Shown here in pieces: positions 11,430 through 22,290 of a stretch of DNA of 64,000 bases (position 1 is the first letter of the stretch; each line of letters starts with the position of its first letter). The DNA lies in NCBI GenBank assembly GCA_032191485.1, contig JAVDOI010000007.1:4024542-4088541 (forward strand), read 5' to 3'. A program made the position numbers and the translations under genes. This stretch comes from Leptoclinus maculatus (taxonomy: Eukaryota; Chordata; Actinopteri; Perciformes; Stichaeidae). The notes below the pieces were generated by a model that worked only from the letters and a program-made list of their open reading frames with translations, made no database searches and had not been told where the DNA came from.

Positions 11430-12330
11430 CCTTTTCATACCTAGCCCCATTTTTAGGCTTCTGCTCGAAAATACTATACCCATACTCAAAGGGGCCTTAC
11501 TCTCTAACTACATGGTCTATTTGAATAATTTCAATGGAGTAATAACACTAAGAAGGGGTTGCTCGTATGAATTGTGTAAATATTGTGTATATGTTACTGG
11601 TTAAGAGGAAAGGAAGATGGCACACAGCTCAAATTGAAAAGTGTCAAGTTCGCCTGAAGACAAAGCACTTTTTGACATCATTTCTTTGAAATAATGGCAG
11701 CTGACACTTCTAACACCTCTCCCAAATCATAGCACAACATGTCAGCAGTGCACTCTCTGCAAAGTTTGACTTTGATAAAGTGAAGCAGAACAAAATTAGA
11801 GGTTTTAGTACAGAGAGTTTAGGCGAGGTTTCCAAAATGTGCATTTGGGCACCATGTGTGCCATGTGTGCCATGTGTGCCATTTGAATTTTCTCATGTAC
11901 CAAACTACATATTTCACTTGTATATTACTAATGGTGTTCAATACATCCTAATACAGCAGTTTTGGGCTTTTTTTTTTTTTTTTTTTAATTTTATTTTGAA
12001 AATTCAACCAGACATAAAAAAACGATAATGTGATTTGTGTTGCTGGTGTCTGTTTGCTCATATCTCAGTGATAGTATGACTTAGAGAGATGTTACAGATA
12101 TGTCCCTCATCTGTGTGCTGTTGGCATGTTTACTGCAATCTCGGTTTCTTTGTTAGCATCGAGCTTCGATTGCTAGGTCCGGATATGTGGGTGTGCACAC
12201 TCCTGGCGAAATATGAATATGGTACTGTAGTAATTATAATAGGCTTTGAGTGAGTTGTGTTTGGAGCATGTACAAATGGCATCAATAGTCTTTTAACCGA
12301 GGTTCTGAAGTTTCACGTGGTATGCAACAT

Positions 12331-12364
<34 letters not shown>

Positions 12365-12432
12365 TATTTTTATCAAACCATATAGGAGCTTCCCTTAAGG
12401 GACCCTTAAGGGACCCTCTCGGTAGGAAAAGG
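11430..12432. mobile_element. piggyBac-like non-autonomous element with TTAA target duplication
   Basis: TTAA occurs directly outside both ends (11426-11429 and 12433-12436). The terminal inverted repeats are CCTTTTCATACC on the left and the reverse complement of CCTTTTCCTACC on the right. TTAA duplication with C-starting ends is the hallmark of piggyBac elements. The interior holds a T run at 12331-12361 and no transposase. Superfamily rests on TSD and ends only. Confidence 0.65.
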
Positions 12433-12436
12433 TTAA

Positions 12437-13086
12437 CAACCCAACAGGGAAGGAGCACACACTTGCTGCAAAAGATATTTCCAACGGAAAACTGTTCTTG
12501 CCTCGTGATCAGTTCGATTACAGAGAGTTAATTGCAGCAATCTTTTCTTTGTCTTGACAAATCATAAATGGGATGTCTTTGGGTTTGGCTGGACAAAATG
12601 AGCAATTGGAAGACGTCAGCTTCAGAATTAATGATTCATTCAGAAAATGACCAGCAGATTTATTGATAAAGAAATGAAAAGGAAAATAATAGTTATTTGT
12701 AGCTCCAAGCTACACATATTAAATATATGGCATTTGTTGTGTGCAATATAGTAGCCCATCTGTTTTTTTCTTCTGAAGGTTCATGTATAATTTCATAAAA
12801 GTACATTCACGTTTCTTGCCAAGAGCTACATTTTTTTCCAAGATTTCATTGGAATGCATCATGATAGAGTTAAAATGTACCTTCGCCCCATTCCCATTTT
12901 TCAGCAGAGGGCTTGAACACATCATAATCTAACTTAATGCAACCTGCGATGACGTTAGCTGTCAGCTCCGTTATTTAGCCAAAGCAGGATTGTGCTGCCC
13001 ACCGGCTGCTAACAGCTAATGCTAACTAACAGGTTTCAACACAGATTTGTTGTTCACAAAGTAGCAAACAGGGAAATGTACTATCT
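12437..13086. other. No gene recognised
   Basis: The stretch around 12990-13050 has GCTAA-rich words (GGCTGCTAACAGCTAATGCT) also seen in other repeats of the window. Nothing else is recognised. Confidence 0.35.
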
Positions 13087-13094
13087 GTGTCTGA

Positions 13095-14239
13095 TAGGGG
13101 TGCAACGGATCACAAACCTCCGGTTCGGTTCGGATCACGGTTCTTGAGTCACGGTTCAGATAATTTTTTGAATCAGCAAAGAAAAGGGGAGGAGACAAAT
13201 ATAACTTTGCTATCCATTTATTAATTAAAGAACTTCAAGAACACTTAAAGCAAAGAACTTTGGGCTATAGTCTTACATAAAAACAAAAATATTGAAGATG
13301 TCCAATTTGAAACAAAATGAAATGAATAAATAATAAAAAAAACATTCAAGAATATTCAATTCTGTTAAGTTTAAGTGCAACATGAGGTATGTTGATACCC
13401 TCGTCCTTTGATCAAAAAACAGCCAGTGAGCTAGCTTCCACTGTTTCAACTGAACTGAACTGCTCGGCAACAACTTAGATCTATGTTTACTTTGTGTCAG
13501 GTTAAGTCATTCAAATACACTGCAATAATGTTTACCATTACTGTGAAATGGTCTACAACTTTACATTTGTTTTCAAAAAGATGAGAATATCTCCATTGTC
13601 TGGGGAGAGGGTAGACCTTTCTGTGGTGACTGGGATATTGCTATTGGGCCTGTCTAGCTTCCACTCTGATGCTTCTGTCAGCACCTGCCCCAGGTGTGTG
13701 TCTGTGTGACTCTCACAGAGGGGGCGTGTCTACAGAACGGACTATGAATCTCCCACTCCGCCGTGATGAAGTGAGCTGTCCCAGTCAGCCGTTGTCGTAT
13801 GTCTTTCTCTTTAAACAACGCCTACATACCGTAACGGTTTTGTCCACCACCCTCATCCCGTCATTATAAGTTACAGTGAAGACAAAATGCTCCCAAACTT
13901 GCGACTTAAATGACGCCGGGGGCTTCTGAAGTTCCTCCGCTCTCCATGACTTTCATCGTTAAATGCTTTTAACCTGCTCCGTTCACGTGAACACACTACT
14001 GCTTTATATCTGTTCACTGACACTTTGCATTGATATTCGGGGACTTGTTACTTAAAAAGGAACAGCAGCAGTAAAACTTTATTACACACTATGATGATTA
14101 AACTGTAAAAAATGTAAAATAAAAAAAAATACTCAATTGATCCGCGGTTCACAAGTGATCCGAACCAGGAGGGGTGATCCGAACCAGGAGGGGTGATCCG
14201 AACCGATCAGGGATCGATCCGTGATCCGTAACACCACTA
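13095..14239 (-). mobile_element. hAT family H1, copy 1 (empty-site reference copy)
   Basis: The TSD GTGTCTGA is perfect at 13087-13094 and 14240-14247. The ends are TAGGGGTGCAACGGATCAC and the reverse complement of TAGTGGTGTTACGGATCAC. At 1145 bp it lacks a transposase core; its degraded BED region is in the reverse orientation compared with copies 2 and 3. It contains ATTATCTGAACCGTGAC uninterrupted, the site into which another hAT inserted in copy 2. Confidence 0.92.
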
Positions 14240-14247
14240 GTGTCTGA

Positions 14248-15617
14248 TACCCTGTAGCTATGCTACCTGCGGTATTGTAGAAAGATGAGTTACGTCATGT
14301 TTTCAGAATTTTGTCATCGACTTGATACGAAAGTATCGTTTCCCGTCACATCCCTACAAGGCAGCCATTACTCCACTCTATCTTTACATTGCAAATAGCT
14401 GCTATGTTAATGCTCTGTATATAATGATATAATATAATGTAGAACCTTTTAATTAGTGAGTTTCAGAGGTGGTTTTCGCTGCTCTCAGTCTCTGTGCTAA
14501 GCTAAGCTAATTGGCTGCTAGCTCCAGCTACATATTTAGTATACAGACAGAGTGGTATTGATCGTCTTATCTAACTGTCAGCAAGAAAGCAAATAAGTGT
14601 AATTCTCAAATGTTGCATGTAATTTGACTGTCATTTTTACTTGACGTATTGAGACTGAAAATAATTGTTAGTTGGAGTATTGCTGATGTAACATCAGGCT
14701 GCACTGTGATTGGTGTTCAGACCGAGTTATGTTCACCGTGTTGTTTACTGATCCCTGTCGGGCCCCCTGTGCCCTCTGGAGAGACGGGCTCTGAGGGGTT
14801 GATGGAGCATTCAGGGACTCTCTCCGGAGCAAAAATCCTAATTTAACCCCCGGTTACGCCGGATCGTACAGTCCCAAAGCACAGGCCACAATGTCTCCAA
14901 GCTGAGGCCCTGTTCTTTTTTTTTTCTTGGTATGATTAAACATTTCTCTCTCTCCCTCCCGTCCCAATTTCACCTCTTCCTTACCTCCATCTAAGGTCAC
15001 GTTACTTCTCAGTGAGACAAACTAAATAGACATGTTTCTCGTTGTTCTGTTTCTGTTACGCTCTCCTCTCTCCAACACCCCCAGCCTCCATCCTCTCCTC
15101 CATCTCTCTCCGTCTATTTTTCTCTTTATCTTGTTCTATCCTGTTCCCATGGAAACTGCGGGTCTTTCCGGTAAGGTAAGGAGAGTTTATCGGAGAGCGT
15201 TGCGTTAGCTGTAAGTTGTGATGTAATTAAGCCAACGGTTTCCAGGGCTGCCGTTTATGGTCATGTCAGTGGTAGGCTGCGACGATCCGGCTTCCTCCTG
15301 TATGACTGTATGAGGCTCTCTGAGGTGGAGGGTGTGTGTTTGTGACAGAGAAAATATACTACAAATACTGCTGTCTCATCCACTTATTGTCTACAGTGTC
15401 TGTCTGTGTATGTACTGCTTTATTTGCGCAGCTCTGAATGCAACTCCTGCTGCTACATAAGAAAGGTGGCAAAAACAAAATGGAGGTGACAAAAGGAACC
15501 TGGTTACCGTTAAAGGTGGAGCAAGGATATCACATATCCATGTAGTACAACAACATTAAAAAGACAAATATCAGCACAAATAATAAAAACATTGGCCGTG
15601 AAATCTAGAAAGTAAAT
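14248..15617. other. Repeat remnants, no gene recognised
   Basis: About 14485-14625 is a common fish repeat (GCTAAGCTAAGCTAATTGGC followed by a CAGCAAGAAAGCAAATAAG block) seen inverted at about 43120-43260. Bases 14340-14440 share words with the GCTAA-type repeats at 49.7 and 63.7 kb. A pyrimidine-rich stretch lies at 14940-15140. No coding exon could be recognised. Confidence 0.45.
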
Positions 15618-15625
15618 GTCCTCAG

Positions 15626-16966
15626 TAGGGCTGCAACAACGAATCAATAAAATCGATAAAATTCGATTATTAAAAGAGTTGGCAACGAATTTCATTATCG
15701 ATTCGTTGTGTCGCACGACTATTACGCCACTCAATAAGTCGCGGAGATGTTTGAGTATGAAAAAAGAGCGGAGCAGAGCGGAGGTAGAGGAAAGACCATC
15801 GGAGAGACCCGTAACGTTGTTCTGAAACACATGGCGGAGGCAGAGAAATCAGTACGACCTAAGTCATCCAAGGTGTGGGAGCATTTCATACTAAATAAAT
15901 CGAAAAGGTGTGTTAATTGCAAGATATGCAAAAGCGACATGGCACGGGAGCACCACGGTGATGATTCAGCACCTAAAACGTAAACATGTTGGAGTCCTTG
16001 ATGAGGAGGAAGGGAGTTCAACAGCAGGGTAAGTCACTACAGAATCCTACTTTTGTTCCGTTTTGAAGTGAGGAACGTAACGTCCCTCCAGTAGCTCTTC
16101 TGGTGCTGGTATTTACTCGTTATCCAGCTTGACAAGCATGACAAGTTAGCGTTAGCTCGTTAATAACAGTAGTAAAGCAGGGGTGGTATAGTTTGCAAGA
16201 CTAAAGACACGTTTTTATTCACTCGCCTTTTTTGGCCCATTCATTTTTCAATCTGTTGTCATGTATATATATTCTGTGCTTTGTCCCATATCGGTTATTG
16301 TTGACAAATATATTTGTGTGTGTTGTACTTTTTAATTTCATTTTAAAGTTCTTTTATAGCACTTGGTCATCTTAAGCTGTGTTTAAATGTGGTGTATAAA
16401 TGAACTTAACTTGCACTTACTACAATGATGGTAATAATTTAATGAATAAGCTTCAAGTGAACTTGAGTGCGTATGTGTCTGAGTGTGAGAGTTTGTGAGT
16501 GTGAGAGTTTGTGAGTGTGTGCGTCTGTGAGTGTAGTGTAGAGAACAAGTTCTGACGTTCAAACAAATCCTGTTAAGTTTTCTGATTTGTATTTTTTATA
16601 AATGATTTATTGTTCTGACAGCTCAGGTCCCTTTAAACAAAAATATACATCTTTTTGTGCACTTTATTTTAAAAAAAAGCCTATATATTTGGCAGATGTA
16701 AAGCATACATGTGTATGTTTTTTGTGTTAGTCCATTTTCTTTCTTTTTTTTATTATTACTTTAACAGCTCAGGGATGTTCAAGGAGCAACCTGTTTGTGC
16801 ACTTTCTGAAGATTTTTTGCACTGTGAATTTGCACTGTCAGTTCTGTTTTTGAATAAAGGGTTGGAAATTAATGCTTTTTTGTTTTTTTTATCCGATTCA
16901 TCGATTAATCGAAAAAATAACCGACAGATTAATTGATTATTAAAATAATCATTAGTTGCAGCTCTA
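15626..16966 (+). mobile_element. hAT element with perfect 8-bp TSD (GTCCTCAG), BED finger retained
   Basis: The TSD GTCCTCAG lies at 15618-15625 and 16967-16974 and fits the nTnnnnAn pattern of Ac-type hATs. The ends are TAGGGCTGCAACAACGAATC and, reversed, TAGAGCTGCAACTAATGAT. The 1341-bp element retains one zinc-finger exon and lacks the catalytic region. The right third has GTGTGAGAGTTTGTGA minisatellite repeats at about 16475-16535. Confidence 0.92.
15747..16030 (+). pseudogene. BED zinc-finger exon of a hAT transposase, one frameshift
   Basis: The reading contains SSKVWEHFILNKSKRCVNCK, the aromatic start of a BED finger, then CKICKSDMAR. One base gained or lost near 15950 moves the frame; the other frame gives TTVMIQHLKRKH, the His pair of the finger, and runs to a stop after EEEGSSTAG, where GGTAAG could be a splice donor. 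The BED finger (CxxC...HxxxxH) is complete across the frameshift. No RNase-H core follows. Confidence 0.75.
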
Positions 16967-17076
16967 GTCCTCAGGACATTCGTTGAAAAAAACGAGAGCC
17001 TGTAAGTCTTAAAGGATCATTTTGGCTTATTACATCAAGACGAAGAAGAGTTTACAGCCATGCTAGCACTTCATTG

Positions 17077-17650
17077 AGGCTGCCAGGCCACAACTTCCGG
17101 TTCTAAAAAGTGAAGCCAATGCAGAAGTGTCTAAAACCTCTACTGTCCTAAAACCTCTACTGTCCATCAGGGGGCGACTCCTCTGGTTGTATAGAAGTCT
17201 ATGAGAAAATGACTCTACTTCTCTCTTGATTTATTCCCTCAGTAAACATTGTGAACATGAGTTTATGGTCTCAATCTCCAGTTTCAAGTCTTCTTCAATA
17301 GAGCATGATGTTTATTTCATAAATTATGGTCCATTTAGAGTCAAATAGACCATAAAGGGGAGTATGCTTTAGGGTGGGGCTACACAAGATTGACAGGTCG
17401 CTACAACGGCATTGTCAGTGCTTTTGTTAACTTTAACTCTTCCACAGTGTTTTTAGTTCTTGAAAGTTAATTGTAACATTTTGGTCGCCGAGAAATGTCG
17501 TATTCAACGTTATGTCACTAGCTCCACCCTCTCTTGTTACTTCTAGTTGTCAAAAAACAAGATGGCGACGGCCAAAATGAGGAACTCAAGGCTTCAAAAT
17601 GGAAGTCCACAAAGCAACGGGTGACGTTACGGCGACTACGTCCACTACCT
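17077..17650 (-). repeat. Dispersed repeat family R1, copy B
   Basis: Reverse-orientation copy running from the TGAAGCCAATGCAGAAGTGT end to the GGCGACTACGTCCACTACCT end. It carries CAAGATGGCGACGGCCAAAA near 17558-17577, the clearest YY1-like core among the copies. Its 17303-17570 part is almost identical to copy C at 19681-19959. Confidence 0.8.
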
Positions 17651-18193
17651 GAGCTGAAGTAATGACGTCAGCCAGGGTTCCACTACATACAATGTCCAGC
17701 TGGATAAAATTAGTAGCCAGTTGGGGACGAGGGAGACATATTTTGGGCAGGGGTAAAAGTACAAAAGTATTTGCATCTTAGGGGCCGTCCAGAGTTTTCA
17801 ACATTTTCACGGTCGTAAAAAGCGTACGACGGGGGGTAGGGGGGGTGTCAGTCATGTACTACTTTAAAGTTTCGTAAAATGTCGATATTTTTTTCGGTGA
17901 ATGGAACTTTTTTTTTAGAATTGAAGATCTCGGGCTCAAGCGAACAGCGCCGCGTTTTAGCGCCAACACCATATCCCAACATACTTTGCGCCATTGTGAA
18001 GGATTTCAGTATTAAAGATAGTATTAGTAAGATTTTAGTATTATAATTAGTTTAGTATGATTATTAGCACCTCTTGTGGTGAATAGAAGTGTCAAAATAA
18101 TAACAATGTTACCATGGGTTAAAGAGTTGCAATATATTTATCTATGAAATGTATTTTATGTTTACAGGAGGTTTACAGATAGAGGATATTATA

Positions 18194-18795
18194 TGTTACA
18201 GTATTGTAATACACATTGAATGTATTAAGCCATGAAAGTATTAAACACTGAAGTATTAAACACTGTAAGAGAATAAGTATTAAAGGGACAGATAGGGTCA
18301 GATTTAGGAACATCTTAGTGAGGCATGAAGTAGAAGCGTTGGAGACAGTGAGACCATAAAAGCAGCAGGAATGCGGAGAAGACAATGCCAGGGTGATGAC
18401 TACAAAGGATGTTTCCAGCTGTGATGACTCCAGGAGCACAATGAAGGATGACTCCAGGAGGACAAAGCAGTGGAAAGAAGGAGTTGACTTACATCCATGT
18501 GGTTGTAATAAGCCAGACATTGATTGGCTCAAAACATTAGCCAAGATGATCAATGTATAAGTAAAACACCGATTGGCTCACCTGCAGTTTTTATGACAAT
18601 TCTGACCCCCCTGTCTTTTCTGCAGTATAAAAGCTTTGTTTGAGGGAACAGAGAGCAGACCCCACATGATCGCTTCTTCACAGAACCTCCTTAAATGTGA
18701 GACCTGAGAGAGTGAAAGTGTGTGATCTCTGTTCTCGAGAGCATTACTATTGATAGTTAATTCAGTTTGCATTTGATATTAAAATACTTGTTACA
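18194..18795 (+). promoter_or_regulatory. Possible LTR (promoter-like segment, TG...CA ends)
   Basis: The segment begins TGTTACAG and ends TTGTTACA. It contains a TATA-like GCAGTATAAAAGC near 18624, about 30 bases before a plausible initiation region. The layout resembles a retroelement LTR. No target duplication and no primer-binding site were identified, so the boundaries are uncertain and it may instead be internal promoter sequence of the surrounding transposon. Confidence 0.3.
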
Positions 18796-18942
18796 CTTTT
18801 AAAACCGGATCCAGTTCGTTTTTGGTGAGACCTCGCTGCTGAAAGTCGCAGCAGCAGAGGCTCTGGGGTCAGAGGCCCACCCCCCCTCTGTGCCCCTTTG
18901 TTCGTAACTTCTACCGATAACACCATACATGCCGGATGTTGA

Positions 18943-19236
18943 CACGCAGACAACGAAGCAAGGAAATTTGACAGCCCAGAGCAGCACTTCACAGCATCGC
19001 GAAATGGCTCTTGTCATAAATGCCGGTATATGTTCACGTCCAAAGCCGACCAGGACCGCCACACCTTGCTTGTGCATGGAGGAAAGCGAGGCAAGGACGA
19101 TAACAACAACAACATTGGGGGGAAATTGCACCAGTGCCCGGTGTGCAGTGAGCTGTTCCCGACTCGCTATCAACTTCTGAAATATCAGAAACTGACTCAG
19201 CACAAACTAAAAAAAGGAAGACCTTCAAAGCTGTGA
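18943..19236 (+). pseudogene. C2H2 zinc-finger coding segment inside a DNA transposon
   Basis: An open frame of 97 codons ends at a natural stop (19234-19236). It contains CHKCRYMFTSKADQDRHTLLVH, written here as C-x2-C-x12-H-x4-H, then a linker with an Asn run, then a second finger CPVCSELFPTRYQLLK in which the first His is replaced by Tyr and only the last His remains. It ends in a basic tail KKGRPSKL. There is no ATG in good position, so it may be the last exon of a transposon-encoded DNA-binding protein or a captured host exon. An AATAAA at about 19428 could terminate it. Confidence 0.45.
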
Positions 19237-19680
19237 ACATTATCAACTATTAAAGGTTGTGACTTGAACTACCATGAACAATAGGACAATAATTGTCTTT
19301 GTGACTTGAAGTACCATGAACAATATTAAAACATCATAATTTGTTTATGGTTGGCGACATATATATTGAATACTTTTTTCCAGGTCTGTTGTAGAGTGTG
19401 GGTTGCACTTTTAAAGTGGTTTTAATAATAAATTGTTGGATACATATCTTCTATATACATATTATTGTGTTTGTGTCTATAGTTGGGACTCCTAAAATCT
19501 AGACCACTGTCATGTAATGTGATAAAAATGTTGATATGTACTACTTTGGGGGGAGGGGGGGGGGGGGGGTCTGGAAAAGTAGTACTCTTTGTACTACTGT
19601 GAAAATGTTGATAACTTTGGATGACCCCTTATTATACTTACTAAAATTATAATCAACCAGAATTGTCCTTTAAGTCTTTA

Positions 19681-19959
19681 AGAGCATGATGTTTATTTCG
19701 TAAATTATGGTCCATTTAGAGTCAAATAGACCATAAAGGGGAGTATGCTTTAGGGTGGGGCTACACGGGATTGACAGGTCGCTACAACGGCATTGTCAGT
19801 GTTTTTGTTAACTTTAACTCTTCCACAGTGTTTTTAGTTCTTGAAAGTTAATTGTAACATTTTGGTCGCCGAGAAATGTCTTCTTCAAAGTTACATCACT
19901 AGCTCCACCCTCTCTTGTTACTTCTAGTTGTCAAAAAACAAGATGGCGATGGCCAAAAT
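19681..19959 (-). repeat. Dispersed repeat family R1, copy C (partial)
   Basis: Partial copy from GCATGATGTTTATTTCGTAA to CAAGATGGCGATGGCCAAAA. It is nearly identical to bases 17303-17582 of copy B, including the GGGGAGTATGCTTTAGGGTG block, much closer than to any other copy. Confidence 0.85.
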
Positions 19960-20142
19960 TTAGAATTGGTTTAGAATTGGGTAAAATGGAAAGGCAGCAG
20001 AGCCCTTAATGATACAAATACAGATACAAATGTATGGAACAATATATTGAATAAAAAAATGGAAGGGACCTAAAACCTTTAAGGAATGTTGAAACACACA
20101 CAAAACATTACATGAGAGCAGGAAATCATCGATCGCTTAAGA

Positions 20143-21493
20143 CAGCGGTTCCCAAACTTTTTAGGCCACGCACCCCCTTCTACATCCCAACCGGGTTCAC
20201 GCACCCCCAATCCCCCACACGCAACAGAGCCTATTTATAGCCGCATAAAAATCTGACCAATGAGAGAACAGTTTGCTCGCGCGTGGCGTTTGTTTACAAT
20301 ATTTAGTCCGCTGTTAAATGTTGCAGTGTGAACACAAACCGAACAAAGGGGCAACTGCAACATTGTATCATATTAATCCCTGAATTGGAGCAAAGCAAAC
20401 AAACTACATGTATGAAAACGCCCTGAAACACTGCAACAAAGTTTCAATACATTTCAGTTACACAAGGCGTCACTTTTAAAGAGCAATAAGGATGACGAGG
20501 ACACACGCACAGGCTCAGAGGCAGATTGCATCACATTTAATTTACAATTAACCATACACGTCTTCGGCGATTGTGTGAGGTAGCCCCTTTCTTGCTATTC
20601 TGTAACTGACCAGATATGAAGGCCGTAGTGCGTTTTTTGTAGACCCAACACATGAATGAGACTGCAGTTGTTTTTGGCTGTTTTGTAACTCCTCCAATTT
20701 CGATATAACAAATGTAAGGAGCTTTTGACTTGCACTGGCATGCTTGGTGTTCAGGTGGCGACGTAAATAAGAGGGCTTCAGACAGCTGTTAGCCAGAACC
20801 TCACTGCACACCACGCACTGTGGCTTTGGGCAATCTGCATTGCCAATCCAAGTGAAGCCCAGACCCAGATCATGTTCATCATATTTCCTCTTTTTGTTCC
20901 CAGTCTGATGCTCACTCTCGTTTCCTCTTTTTTCACCTTGACTCCACGATGGGCCTATGTGCTCCCGATGTGTCTGTGCTATCCCTTCCTCTTTTTCGGT
21001 CTCCTCATGCTCATCTTTCTCTGACTCCCGCTCGGTTTCTTCTCCCGGTCTCTCCCCAACGCACCTCTCCGTTTCTCTCGCCTCCAATTCCTCCCTCTCT
21101 CTCTGCCCCTCTCCTCTTTTATGACTGATAGCTTCAGATGTCCCACCTGACAGTTTCCCCGATTTCAGCCAGTTTAGCATATTTGCATGAATGTTGCTGA
21201 ATGAATGAAGTTAGCTGTTAGCTGACGTTAGCTGCACAAGCTAGGCTAGCTAGTGTGTACGTAAAAGACAGTCTGCGGCAGTCTTATTTATTAAATTGTA
21301 CGTTTTTAATTTTAAATTTGAATCTTACAACGGGAATTTTTATAATTCATGTTTTTATTTTGTGAAAAATCCCACTTAAATTGTTTTAAATTATATTTAA
21401 TATTAATTATTACACCATTAGACCACCATTACATTTTTCCTGTCGCGCACCCCCTAGAGGCAGCTCACGCGCACCACACTTTGGGAATCCCTG
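20143..21493 (-). mobile_element. hAT (Buster-type) element with perfect 8-bp TSD (GCTTAAGA)
   Basis: The TSD GCTTAAGA is at 20135-20142 and 21494-21501, with the central TA reported for Buster hATs. The ends are CAGCGGTTCCCAAACTTTTT and, reversed, CAGGGATTCCCAAAGTGTGG. The 1351-bp element retains a long N-terminal coding exon on the minus strand and no catalytic core. Confidence 0.93.
20548..21180 (-). CDS. ZBED5/Buster-like hAT transposase N-terminal fragment (210 codons, open)
   Basis: This is an uninterrupted 210-residue frame starting at an ATG (MLNWLKSGKL). Residues about 25-85 are a Glu/Arg-rich low-complexity region. KKRKYDEHDLGLGFTWIG starts a BED-type finger with CVVC and LRRHLNTKH as metal ligands. 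It ends with SYRIARKGLPHTIAEDVYG, the block that in ZBED5-like hAT proteins precedes the catalytic domain. The frame then stops, so the nuclease core is absent by internal deletion. The open frame and intact finger mean it could still make a DNA-binding fragment, but there is no evidence of expression. Confidence 0.7.
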   Translation of the reverse strand: MLNWLKSGKLSGGTSEAISHKRGEGQREREELEARETERCVGERPGEETERESEKDEHEETEKEEGIAQTHREHIGPSWSQGEKRGNESEHQTGNKKRKYDEHDLGLGFTWIGNADCPKPQCVVCSEVLANSCLKPSYLRRHLNTKHASASQKLLTFVISKLEELQNSQKQLQSHSCVGSTKNALRPSYLVSYRIARKGLPHTIAEDVYG

Positions 21494-21501
21494 GCTTAAG
21501 A

Positions 21502-22282
21502 TAAAGGTAAGGTTACACTGAGAGGAACTGAAAAAGTAATAATAATAGTATTTTTGGTATCTTGTTCCCGAGCTGCAGATCAAAGATGTTTACAAGTCAG
21601 ACAGAGTATATACTTTTCTGTCACCTTCATATCTCGTCTTCACTCGCTGCTCCTGTTCATGCACTTTTCTTTTATTTGGAATTTAGTCATTTTTACGGAA
21701 TACGTGTCATTACTAAACACTGACTCTCCTCCCATCCTGTCCTTCCTTGTCCCTGATTAGCTGTAGCAGTGTGACTATAGTTGTTCTGTAGTATTAACGG
21801 TGTCTTCTCTCTGATCCGTCTGCCTGACACCGCCTGCCTGGAGTGCCTCTGTGTGTTAAATTTCCTCCTTCAGTCTGCCATGCCACGGAGCTAAACCCCC
21901 CCAGAGTGGCTTTGTTGTGCTCCTGCAGTAGAATCTCTGCCTCCAGCCTGTCTGCCGTATAGCTGAATCTCTGTATGTATCTGCAGCTGAATCTGTCCCC
22001 AACTTCTCTGCCACAGAGCTAAAAACCTCCAGTGTCCTCAGCTCTGTCTTTTTCCTGAATTAAAACAGAAATTGACGCAGGCTTTCCCTGAGCTGGTGGA
22101 GCTGGTCATGTCCTCAGCTTACCTTGACTTGAGTGACTTGGCACTGTGCATTTGCCTGTCGGACATTTTGGTCTTGATCTTGCACGTAAAAAGGCGCATT
22201 TCTAATTGTACAGTAAGAGAGGTTCCCATAGACTACTCCCACTCCACATACCAACCTGTCCAAGATCACTTAACATGGATCT
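21502..22282. other. No gene recognised
   Basis: The segment contains CTGAATCTCTG/GAGCTAAA words repeated loosely at 21840-22040. A 70-codon plus-strand open frame at 22072-22284 has no recognisable domain. It is read as intronic. Confidence 0.35.
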
Positions 22283-22290
22283 AATACAAA

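Larger units (their letters stand above)
17781..19628 (+). mobile_element. DNA transposon with about 50-bp inverted repeats and TTA duplication (Harbinger-like)
   Basis: TTA flanks both ends (17778-17780 and 19629-19631). The inverted repeats begin GGGGCCGTCCAGAG and GGGGTCATCCAAAG and stay alignable for about 50 bases (both contain TCAACATTTTCAC). A 3-bp TWA duplication suggests PIF/Harbinger, but no nuclease core was found. The interior holds an LTR-like block (18194-18795) and a zinc-finger coding segment (18943-19236). A run of about 14 G lies near the right end (19557-19570). Confidence 0.65.

Noticed and set aside
18194..18795. Complete solo LTR
   Set aside because: Ends and TATA-like box are suggestive, but no duplicated flank was found, so kept only as a low-confidence promoter-like segment.
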